A program made the translations under genes and the position numbers. Below the pieces are notes generated by a model, which saw nothing but the letters and a program-made list of their open reading frames with translations, did no database searches and was not told where the DNA came from. From positions 1 through 11,459 of the forward strand of contig DASVWH010000011.1 of NCBI GenBank assembly GCA_036389715.1: a DNA stretch of 11,459 nucleotides, read 5' to 3'. The DNA is from DASVWH01 sp036389715 (GTDB lineage Bacteria; Acidobacteriota; Blastocatellia; Pyrinomonadales; Pyrinomonadaceae). Shown piece after piece: positions 6,044-11,459 of this stretch; the stretch's first letter is position 1; each line of letters opens with the position of its first letter.

Positions 6044-6466
6044 ATGCGACGAACTTTAGCTCTTCTGGTATTGACTGCCGTTGCGCTGTTCTGGACAGCC
6101 TGCGGCGGCGACACCGCCAACACGGGCAATACAGGCAATACGACGAACACGACCGGGACGACGACCACGACCAACACCAGCACAACCGGCACGACCACTG
6201 GCGGCACGACCACCGGCACGACGACCGGCAACACAGGCGGCACGACCGGCAACATGGGTGGCACGACCGGCAATTCCGGCAACATGGGCGGGACCACCGG
6301 CGGCAATGCCAACAACGGCAACATGGGCGGCACGATGGGCGGCAACGCCAACAACACCAATCGCGGCGGCACGACCGGCGGCAACAGCGGCGGGACGATG
6401 GGCGGCAATAACGCCAACCGTGGCGGCGGCACGACCGGCACAGGCACGAACCGGAACACGCCCTAA
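6044..6466 (+). CDS. small Thr/Gly/Asn-repeat lipoprotein
   Basis: A 140-residue protein. Residues 1-19 are a signal peptide (MRR, then a Leu/Ala/Val core) ending in FWTAC, with Cys20 as the likely lipidation site. Trp at -3 departs from the usual lipobox, so lipidation is probable rather than certain. The mature part is low-complexity: about 85% of its 120 residues are Thr, Gly or Asn. It starts with NTGNTGNTTNTTGTTTTT and passes into imperfect GGTTGN, NMGGTTGN and NMGGTMGGNANN units, with almost no hydrophobic or charged residues until a few Arg near the end. It should be disordered and strongly hydrophilic, exposed in the periplasm or on the outer membrane. ATG 6044 is preceded by AGGAG (6031-6035) with 8-nt spacing. 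An in-frame ATG at 5942 would bury the signal peptide and was rejected. A strong terminator follows, so the gene is probably monocistronic. Function unknown. Confidence 0.8.
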   Translation: MRRTLALLVLTAVALFWTACGGDTANTGNTGNTTNTTGTTTTTNTSTTGTTTGGTTTGTTTGNTGGTTGNMGGTTGNSGNMGGTTGGNANNGNMGGTMGGNANNTNRGGTTGGNSGGTMGGNNANRGGGTTGTGTNRNTP

Positions 6467-6490
6467 CTGTTTCTCTCATCTCTACATCCG

Positions 6491-6525
6491 GCAGGCGCGC
6501 TCATTACCGGGCGCGCCTGCTTTTT
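6491..6525 (+). terminator. intrinsic terminator of the lipoprotein gene
   Basis: GCAGGCGCGC (6491-6500) and GCGCGCCTGC (6511-6520) form a perfect 10-bp GC-rich stem with a 10-nt loop, followed at once by TTTTTC. It begins 24 bp after the stop codon. Confidence 0.95.
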
Positions 6526-6598
6526 CTTGAAGGGAGGTTTGTGCGCTCAGGCCGCGTGAGACGTGCCGCAAGACCAGGCGCGCGGCGGCAGGGATGAA

Positions 6599-6627
6599 TT
6601 CAAAGCAGTGCCAAAGCGAGGTAGAAT
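6599..6627 (+). promoter_or_regulatory. candidate sigma-70-like promoter of deoC
   Basis: TTCAAA (6599-6604, 4/6 match to TTGACA) stands 17 nt before TAGAAT (6622-6627, 5/6 match to TATAAT), in the first AT-rich stretch after the upstream terminator. Transcription from it would give a leader of roughly 180 nt before deoC. Acidobacterial promoter consensus is not well fixed, so this rests on the general bacterial pattern. Confidence 0.45.
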
Positions 6628-6633
6628 AATAAA

Positions 6634-6810
6634 ACCTTGGAGCGGCTAGGCTCTGCGAGACGCGCCATCCGGTCGCGTTTAGCCCCGGCGGACAGCGCCC
6701 GGCGACGGGCGGACGCGAGGAGACGGCGATGCTCCGGGGATAGCCCAGCCGCGCCGACGTGACCTGACGGCTGCAACTATGCTAAAAATTGAGCACTGGA
6801 GCACCCTAAA
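6634..6810 (+). other. GC-rich, hairpin-forming leader of deoC (possible structured RNA)
   Basis: No protein gene is seen here. Several short perfect stems occur together: ACGCG/CGCGT (6660-6664 with 6674-6678), CGCCCG/CGGGCG (6696-6701 with 6706-6711) closed by a GCGA tetraloop of the stable GNRA class, and CAGCCG/CGGCTG (6746-6751 with 6768-6773). A longer-range arm, 6644-6652 with 6742-6750 (8 of 9 paired), would enclose the first two. It competes with the last stem and with GGAGC/GCTCC (6639-6643 with 6731-6735), so alternative folds are possible. I could not match it to a known riboswitch, RNase P, SRP or tmRNA core. It may be a cis-regulatory leader, an independent small RNA, or only GC-rich spacer. 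Confidence 0.35.
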
Positions 6811-7710
6811 TTGATGCCATATTCACAGAACGGCGACCTTGAGCACCTGGTCGAACAGATCACGGACGTGATCGTCGCGCGCCTCAACGGAGAGGCCGAC
6901 GGGCAGGCCGCCATGTGCGGCTGCACGAACGAGTGTTTCAATCGCTGCCCGGAGCGGATGCACCGGATTGTAGACGCCGGGGCGGCGCGCATCGGGCTCG
7001 TCCTCGGCCAGACGGGGACGGCCCGAGACTGGGCCAGCCTGATTGACCACACGCTGCTCAAACCCGAGGCCAACGAAGAGGATATCCGCCATTTGTGCGA
7101 AGAGGCCGCGCGTTTTCATTTCGCCTCCGTCTGCGTTAATCCGACGTGGGTGCGCGCGGCCGCCTGCCACCTCCAGGGGACGGGCGTGCCCGTCTGCACC
7201 GTGATCGGATTCCCGCTCGGCGCGACGTTGCCCGACGTTAAGGCTTACGAAGCGCGGCGTGCAATCTTCGACGGCGCGCGCGAAGTTGACATGGTGATTA
7301 ATATCGGCGCGCTCAAGAGTAAAGATGACTGCGCCGTCGAGCACGACATCCGCTCGGTCGTGGAAGTCGCGCACGAAGTCGGCGTCGTCTGCAAGGTGAT
7401 TATCGAGACGGCGCTGCTGACCGATGAAGAGAAGGTGCGTGCCTCGCTGGCGGCCAAACGCGCGGGCGCTGATTTCGTCAAGACCTCGACGGGGTTTGCC
7501 AAAGGCGGCGCGACGGTCGCCGATATTACGCTGATGCGGGAGGCCGTCGGCTCGGAGCTGGGCGTCAAGGCTTCGGGCGGCGTCAAGGGACTGGAGGACG
7601 CACGCAAGATGGTCGAGGCGGGAGCAACCCGCATCGGCGCGAGCGTCGGCGTCAAGATCGCGCAGGAGGCAGCGGGCGCTCGGCCGGCGGCCTCTGCCGC
7701 AGCCTATTGA
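6811..7710 (+). CDS. deoC: deoxyribose-phosphate aldolase with N-terminal targeting-like extension
   Basis: A class I aldolase cleaving 2-deoxyribose 5-phosphate to glyceraldehyde 3-phosphate and acetaldehyde. The catalytic domain spans about 73-285 of 299 residues. Expected active-site residues are Asp160 (EVDMVINIGALK), Schiff-base Lys224 (FVKTSTGFAKGGAT) and Lys253 (GVKASGGVK); the phosphate-binding glycines (ASGGVK, GASVG) are intact. Some 70 extra residues precede it. Residues 9-25 form an amphipathic helix (hydrophobic at 10, 13, 14, 17, 20, 21, 25), then a Gly/Ala linker and a cluster of Cys36, Cys38, Cys42 and Cys46. The helix resembles encapsulation peptides of microcompartment cargo; DeoC is known from sugar-phosphate-utilising microcompartment loci, but no shell gene is in this window. 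TTG 6811 and ATG 6814 are adjacent, 9 and 12 nt after GGAG (6798-6801); the numbering used here starts at TTG. The gene stands alone, with no deoxynucleoside-catabolism neighbours. Confidence 0.93.
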   Translation: MMPYSQNGDLEHLVEQITDVIVARLNGEADGQAAMCGCTNECFNRCPERMHRIVDAGAARIGLVLGQTGTARDWASLIDHTLLKPEANEEDIRHLCEEAARFHFASVCVNPTWVRAAACHLQGTGVPVCTVIGFPLGATLPDVKAYEARRAIFDGAREVDMVINIGALKSKDDCAVEHDIRSVVEVAHEVGVVCKVIIETALLTDEEKVRASLAAKRAGADFVKTSTGFAKGGATVADITLMREAVGSELGVKASGGVKGLEDARKMVEAGATRIGASVGVKIAQEAAGARPAASAAAY

Positions 7711-7810
7711 GAGCCGTCAGGAGAGCGGAAGACCCAGCGCGGAGAACTGCTTTCCGCCTTCATTCATTCGTCCGGTCGTCCGAGCCCTGGCCCTGACAGC
7801 GCAGCTCTGT

Positions 7811-7832
7811 GAAGCGGTTGGGAAGCGGTTCG
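7811..7832 (+). repeat. 11-bp tandem repeat
   Basis: GAAGCGGTTGG (7811-7821) is followed directly by GAAGCGGTTCG (7822-7832), 10 of 11 bases identical. It lies in the 168-bp convergent gap after deoC, shortly before the larger tandem repeat. Confidence 0.6.
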
Positions 7833-7845
7833 ACCAATCAACTCT

Positions 7846-7895
7846 TTCGACCCTCATCGCTGCACTATTATTCGACCTTCATTGCTGCACTACTA
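7846..7895 (+). repeat. 25-bp tandem duplication crossing the stop codon of the secreted-protein gene
   Basis: Two adjacent 25-bp units (7846-7870 and 7871-7895) match at 22 of 25 positions; the three differences are transitions. The right unit contains the last codons and TGA stop (7881-7879) of the leftward 609-residue protein, and the left unit lies just beyond it. This looks like a slippage or unequal-exchange duplication of the gene's 3' end that has since diverged. No intrinsic terminator is visible for either convergent gene in this gap. Confidence 0.8.
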
Positions 7896-9708
7896 TCGGC
7901 CCGCCAGGGCGAACAGTGGCGGAGCCGAGCCGTTCGGCGAGCACCCCTTGAATGATTAACAGGCGCGCCATGATGCGTGCCTCGCTGCGCTGGAATTTGT
8001 CTGCCGCGGCCTTCGTGCGCTCGAAATTGAAGAGGGCCAGCGCGCCAAGCTCTTTGCCGTACTGCTGAAACCGGAGGCTGATGTCGGAGTAGCCGGGCGG
8101 CAGGACCAGCTCGCCCTGCCGGAAGGCCCCGCGGCGGCCGACAAATCCTTCGAGCACGGCTGCGGCCGCGAGCAGCTCGTTGGCGCGGTCAACCAGCGGT
8201 TCGATGATCTCAAAGCTGCGCGCCGGTTCGAGCAGGGCGTAGGCCCTGACTAACTGAAGCAGCGTGCTCAACTGCTGGTCATTGTTCGGCTTGAGTGTGA
8301 CGAAGGGGAGGGCTTCGCCCAGGAGCTCAAGCGCGAGCCTGCGGTCTCCCTTGTCGGCCGCCTGGCGTGCCATGCCGCAGAGCATGAGCACGCGTTCGTC
8401 TTTCGACTTGATGCGTGCGATTGAACGGCGCGCCTCGTCGAGCCTCTCTTTCTGTACTGCCTGCCAGAGCAGCGCGCGCTCGATTGATTCGAGCATCCGC
8501 TCGCGGTCGGCGGCGTCGCGCACATTGTCGTTGACTATCCGCCGCGCGCGTTCGGCATCGCCCGCGCTCATGGCCTTCCACCCGGCCTGGCTGTAGAGCA
8601 TGTCGCGCATCCTCTCTGGAGCCTTCGCGGCGGCGGCGAGCAGTTCTTCTATCGTCCCTTTCTCCAGCAGGGAATTGTACCGGAGCGTCTCGCTAAACTG
8701 CGGGTCGAGCTTTTGACTGACCTCCGCGATGCGACGCCGGAGAAGGGCCGCACGCTCCGGCAAACGACTCTCGAACTCCGGCATCAGGTCCGGCAGCGCC
8801 ACCAGCAGCTGCGATGTCTGCCAACCGCTAAGCAGCGCCGCCGCAATCATCTCCAGGAGGTCGCGCAGGTCGCGCTCGTCGAGCTTGAGCGGCGGACCGA
8901 CCGTTTCATACTGGCCCAACACCGCGAAGCTACTGTCGGGATGACGCGGGAGGCTGAGCCGCAACAGACTGACGGCCAGCCACGCCGCCTCCAGGTTTGA
9001 TTCGAGCTTCTCCGAATGCAGCCTGTTGATGATCGCGGCGGCCAGGCGCGTAGCCGACTCCGCATCTTTGGCGTTGAGCCGGGCCAGCAGGTTAAGCAGC
9101 TCGAAGGAGACACCCGCGGCGAGACTCTTTTCGGCCATTTGCAGCGCACGCTTCGGGTCTTTGACCGCGACTTCAATGGCCAGCATCCGCTCCATTCGTT
9201 GTTCTTCGCTCGTACTTTGCTCCGTCGAGCCAGCGCCTGCGGGAGCCTGCATCCTGGTAGCGCGCAACATCTCAAGCGCCATGTCCGCATCACGCCGCGC
9301 CACTGCCTGGAGCAGTTCCTTGCGCTGCTGGACGAGCGCCTGCGACTGGTTGGAACGGTCGGCGGGCGCGGAGCTGCTGCGTGCCGCCTGGAGCAGGGCT
9401 TCGTTGAGGTTGCGCAAGGCTTCTGCGAAGAGGGCGCGTGCGCGTTTTTCGTCGCTCGGCCAGAGCAGGTCGGCTGCGCTCGCCTGAACCAGCGCGCGAT
9501 TCTCCGGCAGCTTCAAACCGGCCGCGCTCCCGATAACCTCGTTGAGCAGCTCGCGCGTCTTTCGCTCAAGCTCCTTTTTCCGCTCGGCGAGTTGCTGCGC
9601 CTGCTTCTGTTTGTCGGTTGTTTCAAAGCCTTCGGGCGTTTGCGCCGCCGCCGGTAAGAGCAACGCCGCGACGAGAGTGAAAGAGGCAAGGAGACGCTGG
9701 AAATTCAT
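7879..9708 (-). CDS. secreted 609-residue alpha-helical repeat protein of unknown function
   Basis: Residues 1-22 are a typical signal peptide (MNFQRLL, hydrophobic core, LPAAA before Gln23), so the protein should reach the periplasm; there is no other membrane segment. The mature chain opens with a coiled-coil-like stretch (about 33-57) and is otherwise Ala/Leu/Arg/Glu-rich paired helices resembling TPR or HEAT-type repeats, without a clear consensus. A segment ADLLWPSDEKRARALFAEAL (about 78-97) reads like one such helix pair. No catalytic motif was found, so a scaffold or binding role is the most that can be said. ATG 9708 has a GGAGG (9718-9714) 5 nt upstream and places the signal peptide at the N-terminus. 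The in-frame ATG at 9747 would add 13 residues ahead of it and is rejected. The gene is divergent from glgC and convergent with deoC, and its last codons lie in the 25-bp tandem duplication. Confidence 0.85.
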   Translation of the reverse strand: MNFQRLLASFTLVAALLLPAAAQTPEGFETTDKQKQAQQLAERKKELERKTRELLNEVIGSAAGLKLPENRALVQASAADLLWPSDEKRARALFAEALRNLNEALLQAARSSSAPADRSNQSQALVQQRKELLQAVARRDADMALEMLRATRMQAPAGAGSTEQSTSEEQRMERMLAIEVAVKDPKRALQMAEKSLAAGVSFELLNLLARLNAKDAESATRLAAAIINRLHSEKLESNLEAAWLAVSLLRLSLPRHPDSSFAVLGQYETVGPPLKLDERDLRDLLEMIAAALLSGWQTSQLLVALPDLMPEFESRLPERAALLRRRIAEVSQKLDPQFSETLRYNSLLEKGTIEELLAAAAKAPERMRDMLYSQAGWKAMSAGDAERARRIVNDNVRDAADRERMLESIERALLWQAVQKERLDEARRSIARIKSKDERVLMLCGMARQAADKGDRRLALELLGEALPFVTLKPNNDQQLSTLLQLVRAYALLEPARSFEIIEPLVDRANELLAAAAVLEGFVGRRGAFRQGELVLPPGYSDISLRFQQYGKELGALALFNFERTKAAADKFQRSEARIMARLLIIQGVLAERLGSATVRPGGPIVVQQ

Positions 9709-10020
9709 ACTACCCTCCAGATGAGGAGACGCGCGGGAGAAATCCACTACGCGGTGGAAGCGTAGCCTAGTTAGGGCAAAAGGTAAAAGTGAAAAAGCGA
9801 GGGCAGGGCCGCGACCGTCGCTGCGCGGCAGACAGCCCGCGAAGGCCCAAGCGCAAAATTTCCAGGCCGGTGTTATAGACAGGCCCGGGGCCGTTTGGTT
9901 GGTTGGCCGCCGGGAAAAACCCGCGCGGCAAATCTTTCGCGGGTGCGGCTTGAAACGTGGTATGTTTTGCGTCTATTCTCGTCAAAACGGAACAATTCTA
10001 CGGTTAGGCTGGAGAGGTGA
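9709..10020. other. 312-bp divergent intergenic region upstream of glgC
   Basis: The region holds the start signals of two divergent genes and no gene of its own. It includes the 17-bp element CCGCGACCGTCGCTGCG (9809-9825), repeated after glgC. A 7-bp inverted repeat (ACCCGCG 9919-9925 with CGCGGGT 9938-9944) lies just upstream of the candidate glgC promoter and could be an operator or leader hairpin. No promoter for the leftward gene could be assigned confidently. Confidence 0.5.
9950..9979 (+). promoter_or_regulatory. candidate glgC promoter
   Basis: TTGAAA (9950-9955, 5/6 match to the -35 box) is 18 nt from TATTCT (9974-9979, 4/6 match to the -10 box), about 41 nt before the glgC ATG. The ribosome site is GGAG (10011-10014) with 6-nt spacing. 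The assignment uses the general sigma-70 pattern only. Confidence 0.5.
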
Positions 10021-11313
10021 ATGGCGGCGAAACACAATCTGCTGGCGGTGATTCTGGGTGGCGGCGCGGGCTCGCGCCTGTTTCCCCTGACGGAGCAACG
10101 GTCGAAGCCTGCGGTCCCGCTCGGCGGCAAGTACAGGCTCGTTGATATTCCGATCTCGAACTGCATCAACTCGGACGTGATTAAAATCTTCGTCCTGACG
10201 CAGTACAACTCGGCCTCGCTCAATCGTCACATCGCGCGCACGTATCGCTTCTCGCAGTTCTCGGACGGCTTCGTCGAGATTCTGGCCGCAGAGCAGACGC
10301 CCGAGAGCCCGCAGTGGTTTCAGGGAACGGCCGACGCGGTGCGCCAGGTCCTGCCGCACATCCGCGACTGGGGTATTGATACGCTGCTGATTCTGTCGGG
10401 CGACCATCTCTACAGCATGGACTATCGCCTCTTTCTCGCCCGGCACAAAGAGAGCAACGCGGACGTGACGGTCTCTGTCATTCCCTGCACGGCGCAGGCG
10501 GCGACCGAGTTCGGGCTGCTCAAGGCCGAGCCGGACGGCCGCATCACGGAGTTTAGCGAGAAGCCGAAGGGCGAGGCGCTCGAAGCGATGAGGGTTGACA
10601 CGCGCAGCCTCGGCCTGAGTGCCGAAGAGGCGGCCGAGCGCCCCTTTCTGGCCTCGATGGGCATTTACGTCTTCAAGTATGAGCGGCTCGAAGAGTTGCT
10701 GGCCGAAGATGCTTCGTGGATAGATTTCGGGCGCAACGTGATTCCGGCCGCCATCGGGCGCTGCAACGTGCAGGCCTACATGTTCGACGGCTACTGGGAA
10801 GACATCGGGACGATCAGCGCTTTCTACGAGGCGAACATTGATATGACTTCGCCGATTCCGAAGTTCAACTTCTTCGCCGACGCTCCCATCTTCACGCGCT
10901 CGCGTTACCTGCCGCCGTCCAAGGTGCATAACTGCGAGATACGCGATTCGGTCGTCACCGAGGGCTGTATCATCAACGGCGCGACCATCTTTCGCTCGGT
11001 CATAGGACTGCGCAGCCGCATCGAAGCCGGAGCGCGCATCGAGTCCTCGATCCTGATGGGCGCGGATTATTACCAGTCCATTGACGAGATGCTGGCGGAG
11101 ATTAAGTCAGGCACGCCGCGCATCAGCGTCGGCGAGAATACGGTCATCCGTCGCGCCATCATAGACAAAAACGCGCGCATCGGCTCCGGCGTCCGCCTCG
11201 TCAACGAAGCGGGCATCGAGAACATCGACGGCGAGGGCGGCAACTACTACATCCGCGACCGCATCATCATCGTTCCGAAAAATGCCGTTATCCCTAGCGG
11301 GACAATAGTTTAA
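10021..11313 (+). CDS. glgC: glucose-1-phosphate adenylyltransferase (ADP-glucose pyrophosphorylase), cyanobacterial type
   Basis: Makes ADP-glucose and PPi from glucose 1-phosphate and ATP, the committed step of bacterial glycogen synthesis, as a cytoplasmic tetramer. The N-terminal nucleotidyltransferase domain shows GGGAGSRLFPLT (13-24), KPAVPLGGKYRLVD (29-42), WFQGTADAVRQ (99-109), SGDHLY with catalytic Asp128, and FSEKPKG (178-184) with the sugar-phosphate Lys. The C-terminal part (about 300-430) is a left-handed beta-helix. Its 430 residues and motifs match cyanobacterial/plant enzymes rather than the E. coli form. Lys383 (IIDKNARIG) and Lys420 (VPKNAVI) correspond to the two 3-phosphoglycerate-binding lysines of the Anabaena enzyme, and Arg295 (TRSRYLPP) to its phosphate-inhibition arginine, so 3-PGA/Pi control is plausible. 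The start is fixed by GGAG at 10011-10014. It has its own promoter candidate and terminator and no other glg gene nearby. Confidence 0.97.
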   Translation: MAAKHNLLAVILGGGAGSRLFPLTEQRSKPAVPLGGKYRLVDIPISNCINSDVIKIFVLTQYNSASLNRHIARTYRFSQFSDGFVEILAAEQTPESPQWFQGTADAVRQVLPHIRDWGIDTLLILSGDHLYSMDYRLFLARHKESNADVTVSVIPCTAQAATEFGLLKAEPDGRITEFSEKPKGEALEAMRVDTRSLGLSAEEAAERPFLASMGIYVFKYERLEELLAEDASWIDFGRNVIPAAIGRCNVQAYMFDGYWEDIGTISAFYEANIDMTSPIPKFNFFADAPIFTRSRYLPPSKVHNCEIRDSVVTEGCIINGATIFRSVIGLRSRIEAGARIESSILMGADYYQSIDEMLAEIKSGTPRISVGENTVIRRAIIDKNARIGSGVRLVNEAGIENIDGEGGNYYIRDRIIIVPKNAVIPSGTIV

Positions 11314-11348
11314 CGATTAGCCGCGACGGTCGCTGCGACCCGCTGAAT

Positions 11349-11402
11349 GAGCCCCTGAAAGGACGACATTAAGGTCGCACCTTTCAGGGGCTCAAAGTTT
11401 TC
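11349..11402 (+). terminator. intrinsic terminator downstream of glgC
   Basis: GAGCCCCTGAAAGG (11349-11362) pairs perfectly over 14 bp with 11380-11393, and an inner CGAC/GTCG (11364-11367, 11374-11377) can extend the hairpin. A T-rich stretch (GTTTTCTT, 11397-11404) follows after AAA. The T-run starts 4 nt late but the stem is strong, so termination is likely. The remaining bases to the window end show no gene. Confidence 0.85.
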
Positions 11403-11459
11403 TTCCATCCATCTACGGCCACCAGCTGGGCCGGTAAAATCGCTTTACCGCGTTCCGGC

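Larger units (their letters stand above)
9809..11337. repeat. 17-bp palindrome-centred element on both sides of glgC (9809-9825 and 11321-11337)
   Basis: CCGCGAC-n-GTCGCTGCG occurs at 9809-9825 (n = C) and 11321-11337 (n = G), same strand, 16 of 17 identical. Its core GCGACnGTCGC is an 11-bp palindrome. The copies lie 195 bp before the glgC start and 8 bp after its stop. Only these 17 bp match; the flanks do not. Confidence 0.45.

Noticed and set aside
5890..6459. Val/Pro-rich 189-residue reading frame antisense to the lipoprotein
   Set aside because: It is the complement of the ACC/GGC/AAC codon repeats, with no ribosome site or plausible protein features.
6634..6810. Cobalamin riboswitch, SRP RNA, RNase P RNA or tmRNA in the deoC leader
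   Set aside because: None of the conserved core sequences of these RNAs could be found on either strand by eye.
7711..7895. CRISPR-like array from the 11-bp and 25-bp repeats
   Set aside because: Only two abutting copies of each without spacers; they are tandem duplications.
9016..9657. 213-residue + strand reading frame opposite the secreted protein
   Set aside because: The - strand frame has a signal peptide and ribosome site; this one is a high-GC shadow.
9982..10929. 315-residue reading frame antisense to glgC
   Set aside because: It is a mirror of the GC-rich glgC coding frame, with Arg/His/Val-rich nonsense composition and no start signals.

Overview
The window is GC-rich, densely coding bacterial chromosome. 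The gene set fits an Acidobacteriota genome, most likely Blastocatellia or a relative. The pointers are a cyanobacterial/plant-type GlgC, a deoxyribose-phosphate aldolase with an unusual N-terminal extension, a large secreted helical protein without a recognisable domain, and several small uncharacterised proteins. That placement is inference: no rRNA or other marker gene is present, and there is no phage, IS element, CRISPR array or tRNA.

Layout. Positions 1-1744 (+) carry five small genes: a DUF971 protein (probably cut at its 5' end by the window), a stand-alone CheY-like receiver started by TTG, an overlapping PQ-loop/SemiSWEET-like membrane protein, an 88-residue two-CxxC protein, and a 71-residue helical protein. 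A 20-bp hairpin at 1772-1816 separates these from two leftward genes: a 72-residue proline-rich protein (1834-2052) and an 871-residue RecQ helicase (2300-4915). A 192-residue protein of unknown function (about 5064-5642, +) is divergent from recQ. A 401-bp gap with a perfect 11-bp dyad leads to a small Thr/Gly/Asn-repeat lipoprotein (6044-6466, +), closed by a strong terminator. A candidate promoter and GC-rich structured leader precede deoC (6811-7710, +). A leftward 609-residue secreted protein (7879-9708) and rightward glgC (10021-11313), with its own terminator, complete the window.

The genes do not form one pathway. GlgC (glycogen synthesis) and DeoC (deoxyribose 5-phosphate cleavage) are carbon-metabolism enzymes, RecQ is DNA repair, and the receiver/PQ-loop pair is probably co-translated. 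The most notable points are: (i) heptanucleotide arrays (nnRGACT in gene sense) directly upstream of three genes that lack a Shine-Dalgarno sequence, always oriented toward the gene; (ii) a DeoC N-terminus that looks like a bacterial-microcompartment encapsulation helix followed by a four-Cys cluster; (iii) a structured leader in front of deoC; (iv) a lipoprotein whose mature part is almost entirely Thr, Gly and Asn; and (v) a 25-bp tandem duplication crossing a stop codon.
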